Counted from the stretch's first letter, positions 24,810-37,429 are shown. The stretch is 64,000 nt of DNA from Mesocentrotus franciscanus (GCA_037976565.1 CP137669.1:33721613-33785612), one strand, 5' to 3'. Notes: generated by a model not told the origin, from the sequence alone. Numbers and translations: made by a program.

Positions 24810-26574
24810 TAGTTAGTAACATCAACCCTGATCTAATATACTGGTTCTTAATTAATGCCACAATTTATGTTGCACCAAAACTGATTGCTTTCATTAGTGC
24901 AAGTGCAGTGTACATGTACAAGTTATATTTTAGTTCAGCTCTTTATAGTAAGTCACCCTTTCATTTGTGGAAGGCCTTGATATAAACCAGTATTAACCTA
25001 CCAGCAGTGCTACCCAGCTGATATAACATGAATATATAAATCAATCAACTGTTAAAGTAGAATAAAAATATCCAACAGAAAATATCATGATCAAAAGCTC
25101 AGATCTACTAAAAGTAAATTTGGCCATATGAAGAAAACACACATTTTTCTACTCGATGTGTCTCCTAGAACTATTAAATATATTTTGAATATATGATGGA
25201 GGCAGGGGGTATCATGGGGATTGATTCAATTTCATAATTGCCTTGCTCAGTCTAATGCGTTAACACCCCCTCCCCCATAGCATTACAAATATTCATTCGG
25301 TTGGCATAGCAACCCTTTTATGCGTACTATATTTTCCAAGAAATGACCAGTAGCCATACTTAGTAGGATGCACTATAAAGGTTACTTTATTTGGGGCCAT
25401 TTTTAAAGGTATAGTGTATGTATAATGTGTGTGTGCTTATGTGTGTGCATATGTGGATGTGGTACTGCATGAGGACACTCATAAGATGACCACTCGCAAA
25501 ACGAGGGTGTCCTTGGTTCGAGAACCCCATAAAATTGTTGAGAATTTGAGGTCCTTTAATGTAGGGGTACATTTATTTAAGTGTTCAAATCGCACAGAAA
25601 AAGCAGGTCCTCAGTTATGTAGTAAATCGTCCTCATGATGTTATTTATATTCTTACAAACCTGTGTGTCCTCTAACATGTACATGTAATATCATACTGAT
25701 GTGTGCATATGAGTCCTTGGTTTACACTAGAAATATTTGTGTGTGTCTGTCTTTCTCTGTGTATTTCGTTGCCAATGGAATAAAAAATTGCAGTACCCTT
25801 ACTGTATTCTAAAGGTCAGTTATACGCTGTTAGCAAATAAACTAAAGTATGCTATTACATCATAAAATGCGTACAGGCATGATTACATCTCATGTTTTAT
25901 GATAATTGGTAGTATGGTTCTCTCTGTGAATCAATATGCCATGTGCTCTTTCATTTGCATAGATAGAAAAATTTACCAGTCAAGTATAGTTATTCCTAGT
26001 ACATGTATTTTGTATCCTGGATCTGAGGAAATCTAGGCTCTGAATTAACAAAAATCATGTAAGATAATTTTAATTATTTTGAGCCTCTGTTGGTCATGGA
26101 CAAAATAATTGTGTTGTAATTGACTCCATAGTATGCCAGTGTTCGGATAAATATCAAATACCACATAACAAGGATTCCTCTCCTTGTCTTTGAAAAATTC
26201 TGGATGAGAAACTTAGAATCAGTCTTTAATTTACTTATGAAAAATTATATGTTGAATGGAAGATTTTGTAATCAAAGGTGAATCAATGTAGCCCTGACTG
26301 TACAAAAAAAGAAAAGAAATAAAACGGTGAGTTTGAATAGCTCATTAGTAACAGACGGTATTACCAGTCAGCCAGTCAATGATAACTATTGTCAGGCTTT
26401 TTATTTTGAAATTCTTGTGCCATTGATATCATATGAAGTGCAATGTAAATGCGCTTCCCTATGGTTATGCCATTGTTGAAATGTGCTGGTATATATATGC
26501 TCATATGCTGTGTGAAGTTTCAGCATTGTGTTTTATGCCATTAATACACTGTACAGGTGTAAGCTTATAAACTT

Positions 26575-26655
26575 CATTTAATAATGATAATGATAATATT
26601 AATATATGAGTTTTATAAGGCGCGGAATCCAGTTGAAATAAAATGCTCAAGGCGC
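26575..26655. repeat. SINE-tail-like fragment
   Basis: ATAATGATAATGATAATATT followed by TTTATAAGGCGCGGAATCC and CTCAAGGCGC resembles the 3' segment of dispersed SINE-type repeats. There is no tRNA-like head here. Confidence 0.35.
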
Positions 26656-26863
26656 ACTTGTGAAATAAAAGAGAAAAATAAGAAAGAGATCACTGCATTA
26701 TAAATAGAGGAACAGAATTAAGATTGAATATACAAAAATGACAGAACAACTAATCATATGCCGAATTAAACAGATTACATTTTAAGATTATATGCCACAT
26801 TAAACAGATACGTTTTAAGATTATTTTATTTATTTAAGATTATTTGTAGCATGTGGTACATTA

Positions 26864-27266
26864 TTAAAGGTAAAGACCAGTTTTTGAAACGCCCCTCTCT
26901 CAAATTGAAATGGAAGCTCTCATTTGCAATCATGTGAAAGAATATGTTTTGACTAATACGTGATGATACAAATTTTGCCGGGAAAGTCGGGAAACCGCCT
27001 ACTAATTGATATATTTGGTAAATTATTATATCTATTGGGACCAAATAGATATCCCGCACGGGAACGCATAGTCCCATATACATCTTTCTGTGTACAGTGC
27101 TTGTAACTTTACCAAGACTGGGCCAAATTTCTTATCATTTTGATGATTCCAGAACCTTGCAGTACACACCAATACTTATATGCTAGATGATCAACCTTTT
27201 CTGATCGATTCCACAACGTTTCTTTCACAATGCAATCGCATGACCAGAACTGGCCTTTATCTTTAA
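26864..27266 (+). mobile_element. Family B TTAA MITE, chimeric copy 3
   Basis: TTAA flanks both ends. The right half, from GTCCCATATACATC at 27071 to CTTTATCTTTAA, is family B. The left end TTAAAGGTAAAGACCAG is a diverged version of the family B terminus, but the 200 bp that follow match nothing in the other copies. It looks like two termini surrounding a replaced interior. Confidence 0.65.
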
Positions 27267-27375
27267 GATAAATGACATCGAAAGTACATGTTAGACCCAG
27301 TGGCATTTCAAATCTCCAAAGCTAATGAATTATTTTTTTATTTGGTATTGTGATATATGCCATGAAGTGAGTATT

Positions 27376-27680
27376 AAGGCCTGTATTCATCAGACCGAGT
27401 TGCAAAATAACCCAATCTCAAATTAGCCAGATTTGTGTTTTCATCAGCCCGCAGTTGCAATTAGCGGGCTATTTGGTCGAGAAAATATCCCAAGAAATCT
27501 TGGTCTTGTTTCCAAAATAGCCCTCTATTTGGGAAATAGCGGGCTAATTTGCGCCCGTCCGAGCTGGTTTGTGATGAGCGTATCTGTCTGGTGAAGACGC
27601 AAATTCGAGCTTCAGGAAAAAAATCGAGAGTCGAAAATAGCAGGTTATTTTGCAACTTCGGTCTGATGAAGACAGGCCTA
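27376..27680 (-). mobile_element. Family D MITE, copy 2
   Basis: It is inverted relative to copy 1 and about 305 bp long, with the same ends (GGCCTGTATTCATCAGACC and GTCTGATGAAGACAGGCC). A 64-codon frame without an ATG is open in both copies, on opposite window strands. Confidence 0.85.
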
Positions 27681-27697
27681 TTGACTGCTAATGTTAT

Positions 27698-27779
27698 GTC
27701 TGTTTAGAGCCAGAAGGGTATAAACTTGTATAATTTTACTTGGAGTTAATTAGCGCCCTTCTGGCTCTCAACAGATGAT
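27698..27779. mobile_element. Family A palindromic MITE, well preserved
   Basis: GTCTGTTTAGAGCCAGAAGG and GCCCTTCTGGCTCTCAACAG flank a short centre. It begins 18 bp after the family D copy. Confidence 0.75.
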
Positions 27780-29584
27780 AATGTCATTGTCATGTAAACG
27801 TAATGTCTTCCCTTTTGAACCTAATGTGAATAACTGATGTACATAAAATCAGTTTCTTAATCTTGCTATTGATTGGAATTGTGTCAATGTCCCCCCTCCC
27901 TTCCCCTCGCCCCCTCCCCTTTCCTTTACCGAATCCTCAATCTGCCCCTAGAAAAATAGGGGAGGGGGGAGGGGGAGGGGCATACTGTCTGTTACGTGAC
28001 AAGGACAAGTTTTCCCCGGCTAGATCAATGACCTTCCCTGGAATCAACCTTTACAAAAATAACATTAAAAATAAAAATTGGGTCGCATTTCATGTACAAG
28101 TTTAACAGGAGACAGAAACTTGAGCCTTGTATGGATATCAATCCTATAGTGTATGACGCAAGTAAAATTTCTGTGAAATACATCAGGACCAAGGTTTCAT
28201 ATTCGAGCACCAGCGAACATCATCAATAATATTGACATAATTTGTCATTACACGAGAAGTTCCAGCTCATTACGATATTGATCTGGGACAAATGTACTGG
28301 TATTTGCCGATCAAGGAGTTGAAGTTCTCCATTGATGGTCTTGCATGTCTCCACTTTTCTTCTGGTGAAATTTCCAGCAGCAGAAAGGGTTATTCAGATC
28401 AGATATCTGGTGCGCAATGGTCCTTTTGGATGTTTTAATAGGGATATTGTACAAAAGCCCTTCGTTTTTTTTTATATTATGTTGTCATCATTTAACTTCA
28501 CTTTTGAAATCCTTATAAATCTTTAATAGTTCCTTAAGTTTTCCTTTCCAATGATTTCCTTTTTTCTTCATTTTCTAATTTATTTCTAGATTATTATCAA
28601 TGAATTTTGAGTGATTATTTCATTTTCAAATTCTAGGTAGTTCTATATCTGAGCCTTTGGTTTTCCAGTGATAGTATAATTAAGCCATCCAGGAAATAGA
28701 TTTGTCTATTTACATACCAAATTCAAATTTCTTTTGCCAATTACTAATTTTAAGTAGATTATAAAATGTCTTATTAATTCCATTTCATTTGTCTCCTAGC
28801 TCTAAAAGTTTCCACTGCTCATAATCAACTTGTAAAGAACATGAGTTTATTTTGTTAATAAAGATTGTATGTAGCAGTTTTTTAACATTGTCTTAGCTCA
28901 ACATACTTTTCTTCTTACTTTATTATATCCACAAAACTCATACAGAATCAAAGTAAATGACAAGATATTGCTTCTTTGGGAAAAAACATTGCCAATTTGC
29001 AACGGAAAATGTTTGACTACTCGAAACAAATTTCATGATTTTGAATTCTCACTCCCTTCGACAAATTTACAATCGACATTTTTAATAAAAAAAGTGAGAT
29101 TCCTGTGCTCCTGGCTGTTTGAGAATTTAGAAAGAATCAGTGCGGGGCTGTAAAACTAATACAAATTGATCAAATCTAGCAACACATCGTTCCACTGCAA
29201 ATTGAGTGGCATTTATCCCGCTCTTGACTCCCACCCATGTCTAAATATCGGGCTCAATTTCTCTCTTATTGATGTAGTTCATGATATATACTAAACCTTT
29301 GTTTGACTATTGCTCTGTCAATATGTGTCCTTTGATAAAAACCCACTAGCACAATGTATGCCAACTGATTTTGGAACTAGTCAATCAAAAGGGTTACGAG
29401 CTAATGGTACCTATGGAATTATGAGGGAGAGACCAATTGACGTCATGTATTGTTTACTTAAGATTTCACTCTGTGTACTTTGATGCTTACTACCTTTAAA
29501 TATAGAACCAGATATAAAAAAAACAGATACATTAGAAGGAGGAGGGGTATAAATGTGCTCTCTATTTTTAAAATAGCAAATATT

Positions 29585-29660
29585 CTGTATTCAGAGCCAA
29601 AAGGACATTAATTATGTGTTGCAGTATGTGAACTAATGCCCTTCTGGCTCCAAACAGACG
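29585..29660. mobile_element. Family A palindromic MITE, well preserved
   Basis: TCAGAGCCAAAAGGACATTA and TAATGCCCTTCTGGCTCC, then AAACAGACG, with a GTGTTGCAGTATGTG centre. Confidence 0.75.
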
Positions 29661-30780
29661 TTATTTAAAAAAAAAAAAAAGAACTTGACTTAGGTTTGAG
29701 AAAAAATTTGCAGCTTGCATTTATTGCTGGGAAGAGGCAAGGTGAAATTCAACTAAAATAAGAATGAGAAGAAAATAGGAGAAAGGGCTTATAAAAACTC
29801 TTAGCCATAGGTCCATGAAAAAACAAAGTTTCTTTAAGAGTAAAGCAAAAAACAATTGAAAGCACATAAATTGATGATGAATCATTCAAATTCCAATGCA
29901 AGATGTTATAATTCTGTTGTAATATATGCTCTATGCAATTCCATTTTATGTGCACATGTGCTGTCTATTTACAATTGTGAAACCTTATTGAATTGAAAAG
30001 GATACTGGGTGAAAATATATGCAGAAGTTGGTCACAAGAGGGCAGCAAATTGGTTTGATTTGGTTTTCACAATGATTTTCCCCCGAGGCTAATTTGGTTA
30101 AATACACACCATATACGATCAAGAGCTGTAATGATGCAATATTTGTCTTCTTCTTTTTTTCTTTGTATTTTGTGAATGATGCAAATTGCTGGGTGAATTG
30201 CATCATTATTAATCTTAAAGATAATGTCTTAGTAAACCCTTTAAAAATATTATCAGATATATTTGCTTTTAGATGATAAATTACAAGAAACTAGTAGCAC
30301 AAAGATGATGTGAATTTTTTCCTCAAGTGGAAAATTAACAAATGAGAGACAATTTTTTTGTAATAATCATAACCCTAACCCTATACCTGCAATGAAATAT
30401 AGCCTGGAGTAAATTTTGCAACTGCATGAGATGTGTTGAATCACTAAATGTCCATATTTTAGAGGTCAACTTGCTGAAGATGACAGTTGAAGGATAATAA
30501 TGTATGATTTGCAGGACGGCATGAGGAAATATATTATAGACCTGTAATCATGTTTCTCACCCTTGAATCAACACGATTCTTGATATAATTGTTTGTCTAG
30601 TACGACTTTGAAGTGACTTTGTATTACAATGAAATTTAATAATACCTCTGGCTTATCTTAAGATAAATTATTAAAATATGAAACAGCAGTTTTTGTTTAA
30701 AGTAGTAATTATGTCTGCCACAGCTTCTTCAACTATTGTGACTCTGAGATATTTGTTGTTCTATAAATTTTTTCATTACA

Positions 30781-31256
30781 CGTCTGTTTGGAGCCAGAAA
30801 GATGTTAATTGTAATGTGTACTTTATTAAAACACAGAGTTTAAAGAGAATGTTGAGTTTTGGGAAGAGGTGAAAAATAATTTGTGAGCGTTATCACTGTA
30901 TTATGCAAGTGTGGAAGAACATCAGATAAAAATTGTTTCCTGAAAAGCATTGGCTCTTCAAATGCCTTAATATTCTAAATATGGCATGTAACATCATAAA
31001 AATCGGGACAGATTGTTATGCCACATGTTCGTGTAGTCCCATATACATCTTTCTCTGTACAGTGCTTGTAACTTTACAAAGACTGGGCCAAATTTCTTAT
31101 CATTTTGATGATTCCAGAACCTTGCAGTACACACCAATACTTATATGCTAGATGATCAACCTTTTCTGATCGATTCCACAATGTTTCTTTCACAATGCAA
31201 TCGCATGACCAGAACTCAACTTTATCTTTAACGCCCTTCTGGCTCCCAAACAGACG
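30781..31256. mobile_element. Family A palindrome split by a family B element
   Basis: The left part 30781-30839 starts CGTCTGTTTGGAGCCAGAAA. The right part 31232-31256 is CGCCCTTCTGGCTCCC, then AAACAGACG. Together they make one normal family A copy once the insertion is removed. Confidence 0.85.
30840..31231 (+). mobile_element. Family B TTAA MITE, copy 4, nested in family A
   Basis: It begins TTAAAGAGAATGTTGAG and ends CTCAACTTTATCTTTAA. It has the same orientation and interior as copy 1 and the same length (392 bp). It interrupts the conserved GAGTTAA(C/T)GCCC site of the family A palindrome. Confidence 0.9.
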
Positions 31257-33281
31257 ATATTTCTCATTCTTCAGTCGATACAAAAGAGTCTTTTCTTGGA
31301 ATCGATGCATATTAATGAACAATTAGTGATACTCAACACCTCAATTTGTTACGTTTATTGCCAGAGGGGAACATAAAGGAGGCATTACAAACTTTATATG
31401 ATACGCAGGCATTATATTCCACAGCTTTATTACTATCTCGATGAAGTTTATCATGATGATCCTTATCACTCTACAGTCATCAAGACATAATTGAAGTAGG
31501 ACAAAATATGAACTGTTTATAAAAAATGGGGTTTTCCCTCCTCCGCCCTTGATGTCTTGGTGACGATAGTTAAAAAGTATTTGACTCTAAATGGAAATAA
31601 TTTTTTATGTGGTTTATTAAAATACTTGACTCACTTCTAAGTCTGAGTATTTGTCGTTGAATGTCATTTTGAGAGAACTTGCCTTAAAGTACTGAGATGT
31701 TGATTATGGGACAAATAAGAATCGTGTAATGGTTAGGTTTTACTCATAAAATGACATCAAAGGCCAGCGACCCCAAATTTTGTACGAATAATTTGTAAGA
31801 AAAAAGGGTTTTCCCCTTCCGTCAATCACAATCACAACAGATAGTATAGAATGATTTACTCATATAAAGGTTACATTTGAGCCCTACTTTTTTTACCACC
31901 TTTATGACCTTTTCAAGCTCATGTACAGTTTCGGTAGCAAAAAAGGAAATTGGAGAGGAAAAAAAATAGTCTCACATTGCATCAAAAGATATATGTGAAA
32001 ACATCTGTTTAAAAAGTATACAACATAGACCATATTATTGATTTTGAGCAAAGAGATCCTCATTTAAGCCTTGCAAGGTTGGTCGGTATGCTGTATTTAG
32101 CTGATATGGTGTAACATATGCGAAACGGAAGCGTGAGGAGAACTTCGGTGTGTTTTGCGAACGCTAGCGCGCACTGACCATGTAGAGATTAAGTCGCTGA
32201 CTACCATTGATCAAGTCCATTCGTTTACGTGCAGTTGTCCAAAAGAAGACGTATATGGCGTTAACAGTATTCGCCATGCTACACTCCCTTTAATAGAAAT
32301 AAAACATAAATGAGGGGAACAGGTCAGTAAAGTTTGATCAACATCGGTTTAAAAATAAGAAAGGTATGAATTTTTGAAGTTTTCATCAGTGAAGCACAAA
32401 TTGGCAATGCTGTGACAAATCTTGCGAAGTCTTCTCCAATTCGCTCTGTACAGAAATTTCATAAACTTTCATTTTCTTAGTTATTGATGACGAAATAGAT
32501 ATATTTCATACAGGGGTCATATAAAAACATATTTGCTATAATTATATTGAGGGTTCGCGTATGATTGTTTAAAAAAAATTGAAGGAAAATGCAGAACGAA
32601 TGGGAGGGAACCTAGCAAAATACGTCACAGAGTTTCGTATTTTTAATCCGTTTTTACACAGCTCCTCTCATTTTCCTGCTTCTATTAATTTAAAACCAAC
32701 TTAATATCAGGGTGCACTTCCCCCTTTAAACCAACTATCCCTTTATTGTCATCATACAGGTATTTCCATTCATGTCAATCATCTGCTTTGTACTTTTCTC
32801 TGGCTCCATTCTCTACGGGAGAAATCTCACTTCTTCATCCTTTCTTCCCTACCAATGCCATCGCCGTGGCAACCCCGTCGCTCAGCAACACTTACCTCCT
32901 TGCATACAGATTACCATGGCAACACTCTTATTTATTGTTTACTGTGGGAATATCCGAGATTTATGGCAGACGGATGAAGCCAAAGAAGATGATCAGAATT
33001 TCATTAATTTTCTTTAAGTTACTGTGGTTTTGTATTAGAGTTTGCATGCTATTAATACACAGATTGCCAAGCCATTTGCAAACTTATTGTGGCTCTCCTC
33101 GTTTGGATTTGTTTTTTAAAGCATATTTTGTCATTTCTCAATTAAATGTATTTTGGTTTTTCTTCACTCTGCCCAAGTCCCATGACCTTTCCTCAAATGC
33201 TCCTTCATAACTGATACATTTTTACTACATTATTGTTTTTTTCTGCCATTTTTGTTTGCCTTTTAAACTTACAAGTTGTTT

Positions 33282-33610
33282 TTTAGCTATAGCTAAAATG
33301 GGAGTTTAATGAGTTTTCGTTGTACACAAAAAATTTTCCGATAATTTGTATGGCCTATCTAGTATTTTGAGCTCATCTTAACTTCAATAAAATTTTGTGT
33401 GTGTGATATATCAAGAAAAAAGGTCAGCTCTTTTGTGAGATTGTCATTAAAAAGCATGTTTCCATGACATGATAAAATTCATATTTATCTTAATTTTTAT
33501 TGATGCAACTTCCTCTGTATTTATAGAACGAAGGGTATTTGTTCATTTTATTTTGTCAAACTTCCGTTTCCTCTATTCTCAATGACAAATTATAAAGTTT
33601 TTTAAAATCG
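33282..33610 (+). repeat. Dispersed repeat R, copy 1
   Basis: It aligns in the same orientation with 35113-35395. Shared strings include TAGCTAAAAT, TTTGTGAGATTGT, AAAGCATGTTT, CATGACATGATAAA, TTTTTATTG, TGCAACTTCCT and GTATTTATAGAAC. The two copies flank the proximal promoter and first exon. Confidence 0.75.
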
Positions 33611-34379
33611 AAGAAATCGAGAAAAGAAGAAGAAATAAAAACAATGTTTTTTGCTTGCAGTGTCAATGCCCCTATATAGTTGGAAAAAGAATTTCTATGA
33701 AAATAAAACCATTTGGAAAGAAGAATTATTTGTGTCTGGACTCTGGAAGTTATTCCTGATTCTTAAAGCAGAAAAAAGTAGATATATGAAAATGATTTTC
33801 ATTTGTATGAGTACAAAACCATTTGGGGGAGAATACTCATTTATGTCAAAAAAATATCTTGGATTTTTAAAATAAACATATTGTATAGTGACATTTTATA
33901 ACAACTTATATTTGATGAAAGTGGTTTGGCATTATGTTAATAGGTTTTGGATTATGGTTTATGATGAAGGATTACCTGTGCAATTATGCTGGAGTACTAC
34001 TTCTGTTATTTATCTTGTTTTTTAAAAAGGACTTAAAAGACATTGTTGCTGAAGAGAAGAGAAAATGAAAATGTGATCAGAGAAAAGTGCTTTCTGTGAA
34101 CAATTCAGAGCTCAACCATAAACTTCCATTGGGTTGACAGTACTGTAGCAAACTGTAGCAAACTGTAGAGGGCGTACGTCATATTTATCCAGCGAGCTGG
34201 ATTGCCTGCCTGCCTACCTGCTTGTCTTGGCTTCCGTCGAAATCCAGGGAGTAACAAGTTTTCCAGCGTAAGTGAAAACTTCCTGTCTCTCTCTCTCATC
34301 CATTCATCCACTCACACACCATACACAAAGCCACCTCAGGAAGCACACTGATATCTAGGGGAAGTAAAGAACCTCGGTG

Positions 34380-34834
34380 TGAATGGCTCGTTTGCAGAGA
34401 CAGACGTCACTTAGCAACGCTTAGCAACCCAGTCCTGGAGATTTCCCTTCCCCCTGATGATGATGTCGTCAGAGTGAAGAGGCTGTAAGGGTGCTCGCCG
34501 CCGAGTCATTCAGATCCGACTCGCTGAAAGTTTGTCCACGCTCCTCTCCAACTTGAAAGAGAGCAGCGTCATTGGTTGATAGGCGGTTGGTCGTACTTCA
34601 AACTCTGAAGCTTTCCCTGCCTGCATCAGTCTCTCCTTCGTCCATGGCTGCAGTTTGTCCATCGCATTGAATGAACACCTGTCTTACTTTTAACCACTGG
34701 TCTGAGACTTCCAGAAGAATTTGCTAATTTGTTTAATTGGAGACTTGAACAACCTACGAATGCAAGGTTGACCCGAGAGGGTGCCTTTGGAGTTTGAAGA
34801 TCAGCTCTTGTGTTTCTCTTGGTCACCCTCGAAT
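34380..34834 (+). promoter_or_regulatory. Proximal promoter-like region and 5' UTR of the short isoform
   Basis: This stretch is richer in GC and freer of repeats than its surroundings. It has GACGTCAC (34403-34410, a CRE-like site) joined to two AGCAAC half-sites in CTTAGCAACGCTTAGCAAC (34409-34427), which resemble RFX X-box halves. An ATTGG (inverted CCAAT) box lies near 34571. No TATA box is evident. It leads into the exon with the ATG at 34835. Activity is inferred from sequence only, and the start site is not defined. Confidence 0.45.
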
Positions 34835-34978
34835 ATGCCATCCAGGACTTTCAGTGGACCTGATACTGTCCCTCCTTCATCCACCTCCTTCATCTCTAGC
34901 GTTGCAACCATGAAAACTCTCTCTTTCTCATCAGAAGTTTACGTTGAGATATTTGTAGGATGTGTTGTCTTCATACTG
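34835..34978 (+). CDS. ITPKA/B/C: IP3 3-kinase, proximal alternative first coding exon (isoform B N-terminus)
   Basis: The exon runs from an ATG at 34835 to CTG|GTAGGT at 34978 and is 48 codons in phase 0, so it would join the acceptor at 37430 in frame after a 2.45-kb intron. A second in-frame ATG at residue 26 is in better context. The peptide begins MPSRTFSGPD and is Ser/Thr/Pro-rich. It finishes with a hydrophobic run, VYVEIFVGCVVFIL (residues 35-48), directly before the kinase segment ASSWRK. This could be a membrane anchor or a buried segment; it is short for a transmembrane helix. I do not recognise the sequence; the claim rests on phase, donor and promoter-like context. Confidence 0.5.
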
Positions 34979-35112
34979 GTAGGTTGTTAGACTTAGCTGA
35001 AAAAAACACAAAAGATTTGAATCTTTTGAAAATTGCGTTATAGACACGATCACAAAGACTTTCGAAAGATTTAACTAAAGGAATTGTAATAATTATGTTT
35101 ATCACCTTAAAC

Positions 35113-35395
35113 AAAATATATAGCTAAAATAAGAGTTTAATGTGTATTATTTTGTTGACACAATAATTTTTACGGCCTTTCTAGTATGTTAAGCTCACGT
35201 AAATTTCAATGGAATTTTTGTGAGATTGTTATTAATAAAGCATGTTTGCATGACATGATAAATTTCATATTTATTTCAATTTTTATTGGTGCAACTTCCT
35301 TCGTATTTATAGAACCAAGGATGTATTTTTTCCATGTCAGACTTCAATTTCCTCTTATCGCTCAATGACAAATAACCAAATTTTGAAAATAGCTC
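35113..35395 (+). repeat. Dispersed repeat R, copy 2
   Basis: It is the partner of the copy at 33282. It begins about 135 bp after the proximal first-exon donor and lacks an internal stretch of about 40 bp present in copy 1. Confidence 0.75.
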
Positions 35396-36229
35396 AAAGC
35401 CCACAAGGTTTGTTTGGGTTCCTCGTTTTTCTTCCTGTACGCCTGTACGCCTGTATTACGGAAAAAAGGAAAAGATATACATGTTTATTTTAGTGCATCA
35501 ATCACACATTTCCTTCCCAAGTTTACAGTCCAGAATGACAAGTTTTGATGTTGCATGGCTAAAGGGCCACTTCCTTCAACAATGCATGTTTATGGAAAAA
35601 TTATATGGTTTAACCTCATTTGTCCTAATTGGTCTTCCTATTTTTTCTTGATATTTTCTATTTCACACCAGTTTTCAATATCTTCCTTTTTTGGCAGGAA
35701 GTTGAGACCCCCTCTCATTAGCACATCGTTATTTCTTTGTCTGAAACCCCATAGATTTGATTGGAACCCATGAAGGCTGTTATATACTTTGAACCAATGC
35801 TCAGGATTTCTCATGCACTTGAAACTGTCTAGCATTTCTGAATTGATTGGATGATCAAGGATATAAACAATGTTGTAGTGAGAATGTGCTGGTAATTGTA
35901 ATAACTGATAAACACTTATATATGTTTATGCACTTGGGGTTGAGAGTAGTAGCTCAATTTCCTCATCTTTTTTTCTTCCTATTTCTGAGCTATCCTATAC
36001 TTGCTTTCAAAATCACTTGGAAGATAACACTTATTTGTAGTAAGTAAGGTTATTTCCAGAATTCAAGATTGCGTGTAGTTCTTACTTTTTATACTTCAAT
36101 CACACTGTTTCTCGGCCATTTTGGAGACATTTAGTGTTTTGTTTGGTCTATTTTCGGTCTGGGGCCGGTCTTGTTAGTGTCACCAGGGGATAGCTATTTC
36201 AAACACAATCACAATTGTTTTTTGAAAAA

Positions 36230-36440
36230 TCAACTCTAGGGCTATTTCGATACCCTATTTCGCATCTCGTATAAGAATCCATGTTCGCATTATGTAATAC
36301 GTCATTGTCATGTGTGCACATTTCAATACCGGTAGGTGGCACACTAGACTATTGAAATTGCGTTAGGTTGATTTTGTTTAAAGTAGTTACTATCGTGTTT
36401 TCAGAACTCTAAAAGCCATCATGCAGCAATAAGATTGATA
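36230..36440. repeat. Dispersed repeat P, copy 2
   Basis: It is related to 17480-17720 and carries one copy of the CACATTTCAATA motif, where copy 1 carries a tandem pair. Confidence 0.5.
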
Positions 36441-37429
36441 TCATCTCCAACTATTAACAGGAAAACAGATTCAATGAACTAATACCAGGGTCGTGTTACC
36501 ATTATTGAATATCAAAAATCAAACTCTTTAATTGTTATGTCATTGAGTGATACACGTACAATTGAAACTCTTCACATATCATCTTCCACTTAATATGAAA
36601 CTGAACTTGTTATGTAGCCCTGGATGAGAGTATGGAGCCGGAAGAGATGATAGTTTTCTGGGGGCGACTACTTTTGGTTTTCATTGCGTAGGTTGCTGCG
36701 GGTTTTGATGATGTCTTATTGTCCTTGTGGTGCATATACTACAGGCTACTATGACACAGACATTCATAACCTCATAAGGAAATCATTATTTGTTTCTTTA
36801 GATTTAGGAGTGACTTCTCACTAAATATATGAGTATAAAGCTATACGACAATCGGTAGCAGTTTTTTAGTTTCATCGCTGCTGTATCATAAGCATTCACT
36901 GAAATCAGAACTGCTAATGGTTCTCATTTCACTTCTAATCATCTATGCTGTTTATCGTTTCCTACTACCTTTTGTATGTATTGTATAAACAGGTCTAGTA
37001 TTAATTTTGACTTGACAGATCACAGCATTGTGTACTTTTCTATAGGAATTAGAATTATCTGTACATGCTGACTTGTGTCTAGTCTAGGTCTGAGATAGCA
37101 GTCGAGTATGATGGCTCGTTTATTTTTCTCTGAAAATTTGTCGGCAGTTATCGCTTTCCAATAATCATTAGCACCTGATAGTCATGTTGATTGCATTTAT
37201 TATATCAATGCCTAACTCACTCATGAAACAGTTTGTACCCAGAAGAGGGTTGATTCATGTACTTTTAAACCCCTTCTGGCTGTGTTTATTGTTTACATAC
37301 AAAACAAAGTTGTTTCAATTCATATATTTGCATCCCTGAAAGTATTTCCACATATGAAAACTGGCTACTGAAAGAAAATTGTTATCAAGATACTTATCGT
37401 GTCTCTTCTGTTTTCGTTTGTTCTTGCAG

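Larger units (their letters stand above)
7178..37429 (+). other. Kinase intron 1 (long isoform)
   Basis: The intron is about 30 kb and carries the proximal alternative first exon at 34835. Otherwise it is filled with MITEs, tandem duplications and AT-rich single-copy sequence. No second gene is evident: the open frames of 60-150 codons are scattered, often start at non-ATG codons, and coincide with repeats. Stretches at 13.8-15.2, 18.0-20.4, 24.8-26.5, 28.0-29.5 and 35.4-36.2 kb show no structure I can name. A weak 115-120 bp duplication, each copy with CAATAAAGCT, lies near 20535 and 20652. Confidence 0.6.

Noticed and set aside
24536..27655. A 64-codon frame open in both family D copies, which looks like a conserved peptide
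   Set aside because: It begins at TTG with no ATG and lies wholly within the MITE. Two copies of a short element sharing an open frame need no selection.
30365..30385. Telomere-like CCCTAA units
   Set aside because: There are only about two imperfect units, so it is chance or a trace and not an array.
27109..31322. Similar peptide-like frames in the family B copies at 27.1 and 31.1 kb
   Set aside because: They are translations of the same non-coding MITE and have no start codon in common or known homologue.
32746..33210. 154-codon frame in the first intron
   Set aside because: It has no recognisable protein, begins at a non-ATG codon and is rich in residues encoded by T-rich intron sequence.
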